Source of the DNA: an uncultured Candidatus Melainabacteria bacterium
GTDB taxonomy: Bacteria > Cyanobacteriota > Vampirovibrionia > Gastranaerophilales > Gastranaerophilaceae
DNA: 64,000 nucleotides
Reading direction: 5' to 3'
Assembly (NCBI GenBank): GCA_934717745.1
Contig: CAKUZB010000007.1
Coordinates: 26,914-90,913 of the forward strand
Below are positions 43,556 to 53,130 of this stretch, piece by piece. The notes beneath the pieces were generated by a model that was not told the origin of the DNA, made no database searches, and was given only the letters and a program-made list of their open reading frames with translations. Numbering within the stretch: position 1 is the stretch's first letter; the number at the start of each line of letters is the position of its first letter. Both the position numbers and the translations under genes were made by a program.

Positions 43556-44002
43556 TTATTGTGCTTCAAGTTCTTTTCTTATTTCGTCAACGGAAACGTG
43601 TTTTATTTCTGAGTTTTCGTCTTTTTGAAGATAAACATCTTTTATACCAGATTGAACGATAAATCTTTTGCATAAAATACAAATCATTTGATGTCCCCAA
43701 ATATACATTGTTGAATCTTTGCATCTATCTTGTCCGGCTTGAATGATAGCGTTTTGTTCTGCGTGAATTGAACGACAAGTTTCGTATCTGGTCCCTGATT
43801 CAATATTGTGTTTTATTCTGTAACATTCGCCTCTTTCTACACAAGATTCAACTTTTGACGGAGTTCCGTTGTAACCTGTTGCTTTGATTTTTTTATCTTC
43901 TCCAACAATTACTGCACCAACTTGTGCTCTTATACAGTTTGAACGGCTTGCACAAGTTTTTGCTAAGTCTAAAAAATATTCATTCCAAGGTTTTATAGTC
44001 AT
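43556..44002 (-). CDS. dCMP deaminase family protein
   Basis: 148 residues with a zinc-dependent cytidine/deoxycytidylate deaminase site: RSIHAEQNAII (His ligand and catalytic Glu) and MICILCKRFIV (two Cys ligands), plus the ComEB/dCMP deaminase GYNGTP motif and an extra CVERGECYR zinc-like segment. It makes dUMP for thymidylate synthesis. AGAGGT lies 6 nt before the ATG. Closely follows glmU on the same strand (9 nt). Confidence 0.92.
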   Translation of the reverse strand: MTIKPWNEYFLDLAKTCASRSNCIRAQVGAVIVGEDKKIKATGYNGTPSKVESCVERGECYRIKHNIESGTRYETCRSIHAEQNAIIQAGQDRCKDSTMYIWGHQMICILCKRFIVQSGIKDVYLQKDENSEIKHVSVDEIRKELEAQ

Positions 44003-44011
44003 TTTGTACCT

Positions 44012-45295
44012 CTATTTATCTTTTTTTACCCAATTTTCAAAGATTTTCATTGGTGCTCTGCTTAATGCTAATGCCCAAGCCTTAACGTTTTTGCTTGCAA
44101 CTGAACCTGCGGCAACGAATGCACCTTCTTCAAGTTCAATTGGTGCAACAAGTACAGAATTTGAGCCTGTATTTGCATAATCGCCAATAATTGTTTTATT
44201 TTTTACTTTAGTTACAGGATTGTAGTTTGCTGTAATTGTTCCTGCACCTATATTTACGTGAGAACCTATTTCGCTATCACCTACATAACTTAAGTGAGAA
44301 ACGTTTGTGTTATCTTTGATTTTTGAATTTTTAACTTCTACAAAATTGCCGATTCTAACGTGATTTCCGATTTCAACATTACCTCTGATATGAGCCATAG
44401 GGCCAATTGTGCAATTTGAACCGATTTTATTACTGCCGTTTATGAAAACTGATGGATAAATTATTGTATTTGCTCCTATTTCAGTATCACCACTAATCCA
44501 AGTTGTATCAGGGTCAACAATTGTAACTCCCTTTTTCATTAATTTGACTAAATTTCTCTTGTTTAAAATTTTTGCGGCTTCTGCAAGTTGAACTTTTGAA
44601 TTAATTCCTAAAATTTCAGTATTATCTTTTAACGTATATGCTTGAACGCTTAGATTGTGTTTTACACCCCAAGAAATGATGTCTGTTAAGTAATATTCGC
44701 CTTGAGCATTATTACTTTTTAATTCAGAGAATGCTTTTTTAACTTTTTGCCAGTTAATACAATAAACTCCGGCATTCACCTCTTGAATTTGTTTTTCTTC
44801 AAATGTAGCATCTTTTTCTTCAACGATTTTTTTAAGAGTTTTGTCAATGTTTCTGATAACTCTACCATAGTTGAACGGATTTGCGAAAATTGCACTCATT
44901 ACTGTAATATCTGCTTTATTTGCTTTGTGAGAGAAAATAAAATCAGAAATAGTGTCTGATGTTAACAATGGAGTATCGCCACATAAAACGATTACTTCGC
45001 CGTCAAAATTTTCCAGTTCACTGCAAGCCATACTAACGGCGTGTCCTGTACCTAATTGAGGTGTTTGCAAAATAGTTTTTGCGTTATTTCCATAATTTTT
45101 ACTTACAAACTCGCTAACTGCTTCTGCTTGGTGTCCAACGATAACATAAGATTGTTCAACCATGTGTGTACCGTTTACGGCATCAAGAACGTAGCCTAAT
45201 AATGTTTTATCAAAAATGTTGTGTAAAACTTTTGATTTTTCTGATTTCATTCGAGTGCCTTTGCCGGCAGCCAAAATAATAGATTTTATTCCCAT
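44012..45295 (-). CDS. glmU: bifunctional UDP-GlcNAc pyrophosphorylase / glucosamine-1-P acetyltransferase
   Basis: 427 residues. The N-terminal uridylyltransferase has IILAAGKGTRMKS and LCGDTPLL. From ~250, a left-handed beta-helix has hexapeptide repeats (IGSNCTIGPMAHIRGNVEIG) and GAGTITANYN plus KTIIGDYANTGSNSVLVAPI, the acetyltransferase site. It supplies UDP-GlcNAc for peptidoglycan together with MurA encoded nearby. Slightly shorter than E. coli GlmU (456), mainly at the C-terminus. AAGGAG precedes the ATG. Confidence 0.96.
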   Translation of the reverse strand: MGIKSIILAAGKGTRMKSEKSKVLHNIFDKTLLGYVLDAVNGTHMVEQSYVIVGHQAEAVSEFVSKNYGNNAKTILQTPQLGTGHAVSMACSELENFDGEVIVLCGDTPLLTSDTISDFIFSHKANKADITVMSAIFANPFNYGRVIRNIDKTLKKIVEEKDATFEEKQIQEVNAGVYCINWQKVKKAFSELKSNNAQGEYYLTDIISWGVKHNLSVQAYTLKDNTEILGINSKVQLAEAAKILNKRNLVKLMKKGVTIVDPDTTWISGDTEIGANTIIYPSVFINGSNKIGSNCTIGPMAHIRGNVEIGNHVRIGNFVEVKNSKIKDNTNVSHLSYVGDSEIGSHVNIGAGTITANYNPVTKVKNKTIIGDYANTGSNSVLVAPIELEEGAFVAAGSVASKNVKAWALALSRAPMKIFENWVKKDK

Positions 45296-45405
45296 GACAT
45301 ACTCCTTTTTAATGATTATTATAATAACATAAACATTAATACTATTGAAAGAGTATAATTTTTGTGAAATAATTATTTTGTAAATTGTGTAAGAAGGAGA
45401 AAATT

Positions 45406-46707
45406 ATGCCGACACTTATTGAAGACATCGTAGCAAGACAAATAATGGATTCTCGTGGTAATCCGACTGTTGAAGTTGATGTAAAACTTGCTTCCGGAGT
45501 AGTTGGCAGAGCATCTGTTCCATCTGGTGCATCTACAGGTGCATACGAGGCTTTAGAGTTAAGAGATAACGACAGAACTCGTTTTGGTGGCAAAGGTGTA
45601 AACAAAGCAATCAACAATGTAAATAATATTATTGCACCGGAATTAATAGGTGAAGATGTTTCAAATCAATATAACATTGACAAACTGATGCTTGAACTTG
45701 ATGGAACAGATAATAAATCAAGATTAGGTGCGAATGCTATGTTAGGTGTTTCTCTGGCATGTGCAAAGGCTGCATCTTTGGCTTATAAAATGCCTTTGTA
45801 TCGTTATTTAGGCGGAATTTCAGCAATTACTCTGCCTGTACCAATGATGAATATTATTAATGGTGGCGTTCATTCTGACAATAATATTGATTGTCAAGAA
45901 TTTATGATTGCTCCTGTAGGTGCAGATTGTTTTCAAGAAGCAGTTAGAATGGGGTCTGAAATATTTTATGCTTTAAAACACATTTTACAAGACAGAGATT
46001 ATGTTACTTCTGTTGGCGATGAGGGTGGTTTTGCTCCAAACTTATCATCAAATGAAGAAGCATTAGAAATGATTGTGAAAGCAATTCAAAATGCAGGTTA
46101 TACAACTGATGAAGTTAAAATTTGTTTGGATTTGGCATCTAGCGAATTTTACGAAGACGGTAAATATACACTTGCCGGCGAAGGTAAAATTTTAAGTCGT
46201 GAGGAAATGGTTGATTTTCTTGCAGATTGGGTTGAAAAATATCCAATTATCTCAATAGAAGATGGTATGGCAGAAGAAGATTGGGAAGGCTGGAGATTGT
46301 TAACTAAGAAAATAGGTTCAAAATGTCAACTTGTTGGTGATGATTTGTTTGTTACAAATACAAAACGCTTGCAAGAGGGTATCATGAGAAAAATTGCAAA
46401 CTCTATTTTGATTAAAGTTAATCAAATCGGGACTCTAACTGAAACTCTTGAAGCAATTGCCATGGCTCATTCTGCCGGTTACACTGCAATTTCTTCTCAT
46501 CGTTCAGGCGAAACAGAGGATACTTTTATTGCAGATTTAGCGGTTGCTACAAATTGTGGACAAATTAAAACAGGCTCTTGCTCTCGTTCTGACAGAATGG
46601 CGAAATACAATCAACTAATTAGAATTGAACAAGAACTTGGTCTATCTGCTAAATATCTTGGTATTAAAGCATTTAGCGGACATAGAAGTTTTAGTCAAAA
46701 TTTGTAG
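45406..46707 (+). CDS. eno: enolase
   Basis: 433 residues. Converts 2-phosphoglycerate to phosphoenolpyruvate. Motifs: ARQIMDSRGNPTVEVDV, SVPSGASTGAYEALELRD, GDEGGFAPN, ISIEDGMAEEDW, LVGDDLFVTN, ILIKVNQIGTLTET and SHRSGETED, with all metal and catalytic residues. Starts at the ATG at 45406, 8 nt after AAGGAG. PEP feeds MurA (next gene) and pyruvate kinase (55132). Confidence 0.98.
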   Translation: MPTLIEDIVARQIMDSRGNPTVEVDVKLASGVVGRASVPSGASTGAYEALELRDNDRTRFGGKGVNKAINNVNNIIAPELIGEDVSNQYNIDKLMLELDGTDNKSRLGANAMLGVSLACAKAASLAYKMPLYRYLGGISAITLPVPMMNIINGGVHSDNNIDCQEFMIAPVGADCFQEAVRMGSEIFYALKHILQDRDYVTSVGDEGGFAPNLSSNEEALEMIVKAIQNAGYTTDEVKICLDLASSEFYEDGKYTLAGEGKILSREEMVDFLADWVEKYPIISIEDGMAEEDWEGWRLLTKKIGSKCQLVGDDLFVTNTKRLQEGIMRKIANSILIKVNQIGTLTETLEAIAMAHSAGYTAISSHRSGETEDTFIADLAVATNCGQIKTGSCSRSDRMAKYNQLIRIEQELGLSAKYLGIKAFSGHRSFSQNL

Positions 46708-46781
46708 TAAAATAATATAGCAAAGTCTATTATTAATGATTTGATAAAAAACTTTACAGAAAACACATTAGGTAGTATCAT

Positions 46782-46796
46782 TATATTAAAGTTATG
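46782..46796 (+). promoter_or_regulatory. -10 element of murA, leaderless start
   Basis: TATATT (46782-46787), 6 nt, ATG. There is no Shine-Dalgarno sequence. Confidence 0.45.
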
Positions 46797-48122
46797 GACA
46801 AAAATAAAGACGAAAAATTTATAGTAACTGGTGGAACACCCTTAAAAGGCGAAGTTTCTATCGGTGGTGCAAAAAATGCGGTGCTAAAATTGATGGCTGC
46901 TGCAATTCTTGCGAAAGGCGAAACACTAATTCATAATGTGCCTGATTTGACAGACGTTGAGATTATGTTGAATGTAATAGAGCAATTGGGTACAAAAACT
47001 CATTATGACAAAGAGCATAAAACTATTTCAATTGATGCAACAGATATAACAAGTATTACAGCAAAATATGAACTTGTTTCTAAAATGCGAGCATCTTTTA
47101 TTATTTTAGGTGCTTTAGTTTCTCGTTGTAAAGAAGCCATTGTTGCACTTCCTGGGGGATGTGCGATTGGTGAACGTCGTGTAGACTTTCACATCAAAGG
47201 CTTAGAAGCCTTGGGGGCTAAAATTAAAATTGAAAACGGTTATGTTCACGCAAAAGCCTCAAAATTAGTAGGTACTGAAATTTATTTAGACATTCCATCG
47301 GTTGGTGCAACTGAAAATATTATGTTAGCGGCAATTTTGGCTGATGGTGAAACAAGAATCCAAAATGCAGCAAGAGAACCTGAAATTATTGATTTGGCAA
47401 ATTTCTTAAATTCAATGGGGGCTCAAGTTGCAGGTGCCGGTACATCTGACATTGTTATCAGCGGTGTTACTCAAGATAAACTGCACCCAATTGAATACAC
47501 AACAATTCCTGATAGAATTGAAGCGGGTACATTTATGACTGCTGTTGTTGCTACTCGTGGCAAAGCGATTATTAAAAATATTTTTCCTGCTCATTTGACA
47601 TTTTTTAACAATAAATTGTTAAAAATGGGTGCAAATATTAAATTGATTGAGCCTACAGCAATTGAAGTTTCTGCAAGAGGCAGATTGAATACTGTAAATT
47701 TTGTAACTCAACCATATCCGGGCTTTCCGACTGACTTGCAATCAATGGCAATGGTGTTATTGTCAACTGCAAATGGTGTTGGTATCATTACTGAAAGTTT
47801 GTATGAAAACAGATTTATGCAAGTGCCAAACTTAAGACGTATGGGGGCTGATATTCATCAAGACAGAAACCATGCAATTATAAAAGGTGTTAAAAAATTA
47901 ACAGGTGCTGCTGTTTCTGCAAGTGATTTAAGAGCGGGTGCATCGTTGGTTGTTGCTGCATTAATGGCAGATGGAACTTCAGAAATTGATAATTTATATC
48001 ATATTGACAGAGGTTATGAAAATTTTGAAACAAAAATAAATGCTTTAGGCGGTAAAATTAAGCGTGTAACAATTTCTCCTGAAGATGCAATTCAAGGAGG
48101 TTTAAATGAAGCCAGAATATAG
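46794..48122 (+). CDS. murA: UDP-N-acetylglucosamine 1-carboxyvinyltransferase
   Basis: 442 residues. First committed step of peptidoglycan synthesis, adding PEP to UDP-GlcNAc. Motifs: GGTPLKGEVSIGGAKNAVLKLMAA, LPGGCAIGERRVDFH with the active-site Cys (fosfomycin target form), RIEAGTFMTA, TQPYPGFPTDLQ and DLRAGASLVVAAL. Probably leaderless. The last 17 nt overlap the next gene. Confidence 0.97.
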   Translation: MDKNKDEKFIVTGGTPLKGEVSIGGAKNAVLKLMAAAILAKGETLIHNVPDLTDVEIMLNVIEQLGTKTHYDKEHKTISIDATDITSITAKYELVSKMRASFIILGALVSRCKEAIVALPGGCAIGERRVDFHIKGLEALGAKIKIENGYVHAKASKLVGTEIYLDIPSVGATENIMLAAILADGETRIQNAAREPEIIDLANFLNSMGAQVAGAGTSDIVISGVTQDKLHPIEYTTIPDRIEAGTFMTAVVATRGKAIIKNIFPAHLTFFNNKLLKMGANIKLIEPTAIEVSARGRLNTVNFVTQPYPGFPTDLQSMAMVLLSTANGVGIITESLYENRFMQVPNLRRMGADIHQDRNHAIIKGVKKLTGAAVSASDLRAGASLVVAALMADGTSEIDNLYHIDRGYENFETKINALGGKIKRVTISPEDAIQGGLNEARI

Positions 48123-48447
48123 ACGCTGGTACGAACACGACCCTCTTTTACTTGAAGTTGTTGAGTTATTAAAAAATTATCAGGACGAATTGCGTTCTCA
48201 GGCTGAAATTTTCTTAAAAAAAATTGAAGAAAAAGTATCTAAAGAGGCAATTGAACGTTTTTATGAAATGGTTAAACCTGTAAATGGTAACCGTTGGTAC
48301 GATAAGGATCCGGTTATTTCTAAAACTATTGAGTTGTTGAGAGTTGTTCCGCCAGATGTTCAAAAGGCTTGTGCAGAACATTTTATAAACGCTCTTAAAG
48401 ACATTGGTGTTGATTACCAAAGTCCAAATATTAAAGAAGATGTTTAA
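48106..48447 (+). CDS. unknown protein with duplicated RWYDKDP unit
   Basis: 113 residues made of two related ~40-residue units: RRWYEHDPLLLEVVELLKNY and NRWYDKDPVISKTIELLRVV, each followed by an amphipathic helix (SQAEIFLKKI / ACAEHFINALKDI). No family recognised; it looks all-helical and soluble. AAGGAGG lies 5 nt before the ATG, inside murA. The stop overlaps mfd by 8 nt, linking murA, this gene and mfd in one operon. Confidence 0.78.
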   Translation: MKPEYRRWYEHDPLLLEVVELLKNYQDELRSQAEIFLKKIEEKVSKEAIERFYEMVKPVNGNRWYDKDPVISKTIELLRVVPPDVQKACAEHFINALKDIGVDYQSPNIKEDV

Positions 48448-51400
48448 TGTTGATTGTAAAAAGTTTAAAAAATTAGAGAACTTACTTGATAAAGGTAAGT
48501 CTTTTGCTGTTAGTGGGGTTACATCTTTTTTTAGACTAATTTTATTGAATAAAATTAAAGAATTTTCGGATAAAAAAATTCTTTTTGTAACTTCATCTGA
48601 GCAAAGTTCTTTGAAATTACAGGCCGATTATAAAAAAATATATGGTAAAAAAACTGAATTTTTACCTTTTCAATCTATTTCAATGTATGAAAGTGTAAAT
48701 TCTAATAAATATGAATATGCAAAGCAAATAGATATTTTACGAAGAAAACCGGAAATTGTTTTTACACCTGTAAAAACTTTACTCGAAAAATTTCCAAGAG
48801 AAAGTTTTTTCAGACAAAATAATATAAAATTAAAAGTCGGTGGAACTGTTAATATTCAAAAATTGGCTAAAACTCTTGTCGAATTTGGGTATAAACGCTC
48901 TGTTATGGTTTCTGATATTGGAGAATTTTCAATTCGAGGTGATATTATTGATATTTTCTCACTTACCGAAAATCCTGTCAGAATTGAACTTTGGGGTGAT
49001 GATATTGTTGATATAAGATATTTTAATAATGAAACGCAAAAATCAATTTCAAAGGCTTCTGAGGTTGAAATTTTGCCGATTTATAAATTTATTTCGTCCG
49101 AAAAAGTAAAATTACCTAAAGAGGTGTTAAATCTTGTTCAAGAGGAGAATTATTTTGAGGGTATTGAGGTTTATCAGTCTTATTTTAATTCTGATTTGAC
49201 AGATATTTTTGATTATTTCAATGATTATTTGATAATTTTTGATGAAACAAGTGAAATTTATTCAAAATTTCAATTTGTTGATGAAAATTTTCAAACACAG
49301 TATGCAGAAAATTTAAAATTGGCATTGAATTACGAAATAAAAGAAAAAAATCATATTCATTTTGAAGATTTTATAAAAAGAATTTCAAGTTTTCAAAAGA
49401 TTGGAATGAATAATTTTATTGATGGTGATTTGGATTTAGTTTTAGAATTTGATGCACAACCAGTTAAGAATTTCAATGCAAATTTACAGGCTATTGCTGA
49501 ATATATTAATGAAAAAAGAGATTATGAAACTCTTATTGCAACGGATTATCCTGAACGTGTAAAAGAAATTCTTGCAGAAAAAGATATTTTTCATTGTCGA
49601 TATATGGACGGTATAACTTCATTTGGGACAATTTCTAATGAATGCAAATTTCTTGTTTTGACCGATAGAGAATTGTTTAATAAACGTTCAAAAGAGGTTA
49701 CGTCAGAAAAGAAAAAATATTACAAGGAAAAACAGGAATATATTGAAAGTATAAATGATATTAAATCCGGAGAGTACGTAGTACATACAATTCATGGTGT
49801 TGGTATTTATCAAGGCTTGACGCAACAGGAAATTGACGGTCAATTAAAAGATTATTTGACGATAGAATACGCAAACAAAGACAAATTGCACATTCCGGCA
49901 GAGCAAATAAACTTGTTGTGCCGATACAGAGGCTCAGGCTCTGTAAAACCTAAATTATCACGAATGGGTGGTAATGATTGGGAAAATACAAAAAATAGAG
50001 TTAAAAAAGCGGTTGAAACAATTGCTTATGATTTACTTCGACTGTATGCAAAACGTAAAATGCGTACAGGTATTAAATTTGATGAAGATACAAATTGGCA
50101 AATTGAAATGGAAGAAGCCTTTGAATATGTGGAAACTCCTGACCAAATGCGGGCAATTGACGAAGTTAAGCGAGATATGGAATCAGAAAATCCGATGGAT
50201 AGGCTAATTTGTGGTGATGTCGGGTTTGGCAAAACCGAAGTTGCAATGCGTGCTATATTTAAAGCCGTAACGTCAGGTAAACAAGTTGCAGTTATTGTTC
50301 CAACAACAATTTTGGCTCTACAACATTATCGTACAATTTCAGAAAGATTTAAGCCTTTTGCGATGAATGTTGATTTGTTGTGTCGTTTTAGAAGTTCAAA
50401 AGAACAAAAAGAAACTTTGAAAAAAATGGCTTTAGGTGAATGTGATGTTGTAATTGGGACACATAAACTTTTGCAAGAGGGGGTTCAATTTAAAGATTTA
50501 GGTCTGTTGGTAATTGACGAGGAGCATCGTTTTGGGGTTAGACATAAGGAAAAATTGAAACAATTAAAAGAAAATATTGATATTATTTCAATGTCAGCAA
50601 CACCAATTCCAAGAACTCTTTATATGTCGCTTTCAGGCATAAAAGACATGTCTTTAATTAATACTCCGCCTAAAAATAGACTTCCTGTTAAAACTTTTGT
50701 TGGCGAATTTAATGATACAGCCGTTAAAAATGCAATAATTCACGAACTTGATAGAGAGGGACAAGTTTTCTATTTGTATAATAGAGTGGAAACAATTGAA
50801 GAATTTAAACTTCAATTACAAAAAATTGTTCCGAATGCAAGAATTTGCGTTGGTCATGGAAAAATGAACGAAAACGAACTTGAACAAGTAATGCTTGATT
50901 TTGCAAATTATGAATACGATATTTTGCTTTCAACGACAATTATAGAATCCGGACTTGATATTCCAAATGCTAATACGATAATTATTCACGACGCAGATAA
51001 GTTTGGACTTGCTCAATTATATCAACTTCGTGGTCGTGTTGGTCGTTGCGAAAAACAAGCATATTGCTATTGTTTTTACAAACAAAATAAATTAATGACT
51101 GAAGAAGCAGTAAAACGTTTGAAAGCAATTAAAGAATTTACAACACTTGGAAGTGGTTATCAAATTGCACTTAGAGATGTCGAAATCAGAGGTGTTGGCA
51201 ATCTTTTAGGAACAAAACAGCATGGACATATGATTAACGTTGGTTTTGATACGTATTGTCAATTACTTGAAGAAACGATAAAAGAATTACAAGGTGAAAA
51301 GGTCGAAAATACTGTACCGACAATTGTTGATATTAATGTAACTGCATATATTCCTGATGAATGGGTTGGTTCTGCTGAACAAAAGATGATTGAATACAAA

Positions 51401-51799
51401 CGACTTGCAGATGTGAAATCACAAACCGAACTTGATTATATTGTTCAAGAATGGAAAGATAGATTTTCTAAATCACCGGAACCTGTCGAAAATTTGATAA
51501 ATTTAATTAAAATAAGACTTTCAGCAACAGAGGCAAAAATATCTGTAATAAGAGAAACCACGGATTGCATAAGGATTTATACTCCGTATACTCAACCTGA
51601 ATGGCGTATTATTTCAGCAAAATTGCCGTCAAATATAAGTAAATATATTAAGTTTACTTTAGCCCCAAAGACTTGTCATGACGGTAATTCAATATTATTG
51701 CTTAACAATAGTTATATGAATTTTGATGAAATATTTAACATTTTGAATGATTTGTTTTATTATATTAATAAGATTTGTTATGAATACTCAAACGAATAA
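48440..51799 (+). CDS. mfd: transcription-repair coupling factor Mfd
   Basis: About 1119 residues. It displaces stalled RNA polymerase and recruits UvrA. The N-terminal UvrB-like region (RKPEIVFTPVKTLLEKFP, GYKRSVMVSDIGEFSIRGDIIDIFS) is followed by the CarD-like polymerase-interaction domain (GEYVVHTIHGVGIYQGL), RecG-like helicase motifs (CGDVGFGKTEVAMRAIFKA, VIDEEHRFGV, SATPIPRTLYMSL, TTIIESGLDIPNANT, QLRGRVGRC) and the C-terminal TRCF domain. Start chosen at the ATG at 48440, which overlaps the previous stop. Confidence 0.97.
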   Translation: MFNVDCKKFKKLENLLDKGKSFAVSGVTSFFRLILLNKIKEFSDKKILFVTSSEQSSLKLQADYKKIYGKKTEFLPFQSISMYESVNSNKYEYAKQIDILRRKPEIVFTPVKTLLEKFPRESFFRQNNIKLKVGGTVNIQKLAKTLVEFGYKRSVMVSDIGEFSIRGDIIDIFSLTENPVRIELWGDDIVDIRYFNNETQKSISKASEVEILPIYKFISSEKVKLPKEVLNLVQEENYFEGIEVYQSYFNSDLTDIFDYFNDYLIIFDETSEIYSKFQFVDENFQTQYAENLKLALNYEIKEKNHIHFEDFIKRISSFQKIGMNNFIDGDLDLVLEFDAQPVKNFNANLQAIAEYINEKRDYETLIATDYPERVKEILAEKDIFHCRYMDGITSFGTISNECKFLVLTDRELFNKRSKEVTSEKKKYYKEKQEYIESINDIKSGEYVVHTIHGVGIYQGLTQQEIDGQLKDYLTIEYANKDKLHIPAEQINLLCRYRGSGSVKPKLSRMGGNDWENTKNRVKKAVETIAYDLLRLYAKRKMRTGIKFDEDTNWQIEMEEAFEYVETPDQMRAIDEVKRDMESENPMDRLICGDVGFGKTEVAMRAIFKAVTSGKQVAVIVPTTILALQHYRTISERFKPFAMNVDLLCRFRSSKEQKETLKKMALGECDVVIGTHKLLQEGVQFKDLGLLVIDEEHRFGVRHKEKLKQLKENIDIISMSATPIPRTLYMSLSGIKDMSLINTPPKNRLPVKTFVGEFNDTAVKNAIIHELDREGQVFYLYNRVETIEEFKLQLQKIVPNARICVGHGKMNENELEQVMLDFANYEYDILLSTTIIESGLDIPNANTIIIHDADKFGLAQLYQLRGRVGRCEKQAYCYCFYKQNKLMTEEAVKRLKAIKEFTTLGSGYQIALRDVEIRGVGNLLGTKQHGHMINVGFDTYCQLLEETIKELQGEKVENTVPTIVDINVTAYIPDEWVGSAEQKMIEYKRLADVKSQTELDYIVQEWKDRFSKSPEPVENLINLIKIRLSATEAKISVIRETTDCIRIYTPYTQPEWRIISAKLPSNISKYIKFTLAPKTCHDGNSILLLNNSYMNFDEIFNILNDLFYYINKICYEYSNE

Positions 51800-51811
51800 G
51801 GAGATATGCTT

Positions 51812-52978
51812 ATGAAAAATTTAAAATTTCTTGTAATTCTTTTATTTGCGACAGTTTTATTTACAGGTTGCGGAGTAAAGAATAAAGAAGCAATTGTAAA
51901 AGTAAATGATCACGTAATTACACAAGCAGATTACGATGAGTTGTTCAATCAAACTGCTAAAAATCCTGCTTTACAAGCATTTGGTTTAGACGGTAAAAAA
52001 GTTGATAAAAAAGGCTTCATGTATTTGATGATTAAAGATAAAGTTATCAACGAATTGATTGTACGTGCTTTGATTGATGATGAAATACAAAAACGTCATA
52101 TCACAGTAACTAACAAAGATACTGAAGATGCATTGAATAAAGTTATTGAAGAAATTGGTTCAAAACAAAAATTTAACCAAGTTTTAAAAGGCTACGGTGT
52201 TTCATTGGCTGATTTCAAAAAAGATTTAGCAGAAGAAGTTAAGATGAAAAAACTTGTAGATTCTCTACAAAAAATTAATATTTCTGATGCAGATGCAAAA
52301 AAATATTACAACCAAAATATCAGTAAATTCAAATATCCTGATAAAGTTAGAGCATCTCACATTTTAATTGCTGCAAATCCTGATGAAATGGTTGAAATAA
52401 TTAAGGCTGATTCAAAAAATGAATCATTGTCAGATGCTGAAGTTAAGGCTATGGTTGACAAACAAATGGCTGAAAAATTAAAAAAAGCACAAGAAATACT
52501 AGCACAAGTAAAAAAAGACCCATCTTCATTTGCTAAAATTGCAAAAGAAAATTCTGATGATGTAGAATCTGCAAAGCAAGGTGGCGATTTGGGTTTCTTT
52601 GCTAAGCAAGAAATGGTTGAAGCGTTTGCAAACAAAGCCTTCGCAATGCAACCAAATACAATCAGTGATGTTGTAAAAACTTCATACGGTTACCACATTA
52701 TTATGGTTACAGATAGAAAAGCAGCAGGTCAAGATTCATTTGAAAAAGTTAAAGCAGATATTATTTTATACTTAGAAAATGAAAAGAAAGTAAAAGTTCT
52801 TGAAAACTTTGTTGAAACATTAAAGAAAAATGCAAAAATTGAATATGTTAATCCTGAATATAATCCAACAGATTTGAAAGAATCGTTGAAGGAAATTGCA
52901 AAAACAAGTTCAGCATTTTCAGAACAAGTAGATGAAGCAAATCATTCAGCAACTCCTGCTCCGGAAAAAAATAAATAA
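51812..52978 (+). CDS. PpiC/SurA-type lipoprotein chaperone
   Basis: 388 residues. A lipoprotein signal peptide (LKFLVILLFATVLFTGCG, lipobox FTGC) anchors it to a membrane face. A SurA-like N-terminal helical domain (IVKVNDHVITQADYDELF) and one parvulin domain (RASHILIAANP..GGDLGFFAKQEMVEAFANKAFAM..SYGYHIIMVTD) follow. It assists folding of exported proteins, as PrsA or SurA do. The ATG at 51812 is 8 nt after AAGGAG; the ATG at 51806 is too close. Confidence 0.92.
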   Translation: MKNLKFLVILLFATVLFTGCGVKNKEAIVKVNDHVITQADYDELFNQTAKNPALQAFGLDGKKVDKKGFMYLMIKDKVINELIVRALIDDEIQKRHITVTNKDTEDALNKVIEEIGSKQKFNQVLKGYGVSLADFKKDLAEEVKMKKLVDSLQKINISDADAKKYYNQNISKFKYPDKVRASHILIAANPDEMVEIIKADSKNESLSDAEVKAMVDKQMAEKLKKAQEILAQVKKDPSSFAKIAKENSDDVESAKQGGDLGFFAKQEMVEAFANKAFAMQPNTISDVVKTSYGYHIIMVTDRKAAGQDSFEKVKADIILYLENEKKVKVLENFVETLKKNAKIEYVNPEYNPTDLKESLKEIAKTSSAFSEQVDEANHSATPAPEKNK

Positions 52979-52997
52979 TTATTATTTATAAAAAAAC

Positions 52998-53028
52998 AAA
53001 AAGGCACTCCAAATAGGGGTGCTTTTTT
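52998..53028 (+). terminator. terminator after the PpiC lipoprotein gene
   Basis: GCACTCC pairs with GGGGTGC (with a G-T pair), flanked by A4 and T6. A near-identical copy lies at 55004. Confidence 0.85.
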
Positions 53029-53130
53029 ATTGCAAAATTCATACAAAATTTCTCATCTATACGTACGATGAAAACTTTGCTTTTTTTTTTATCATGCATG
53101 ACATCAAGACTAGACGAGAGGACTTTATAC

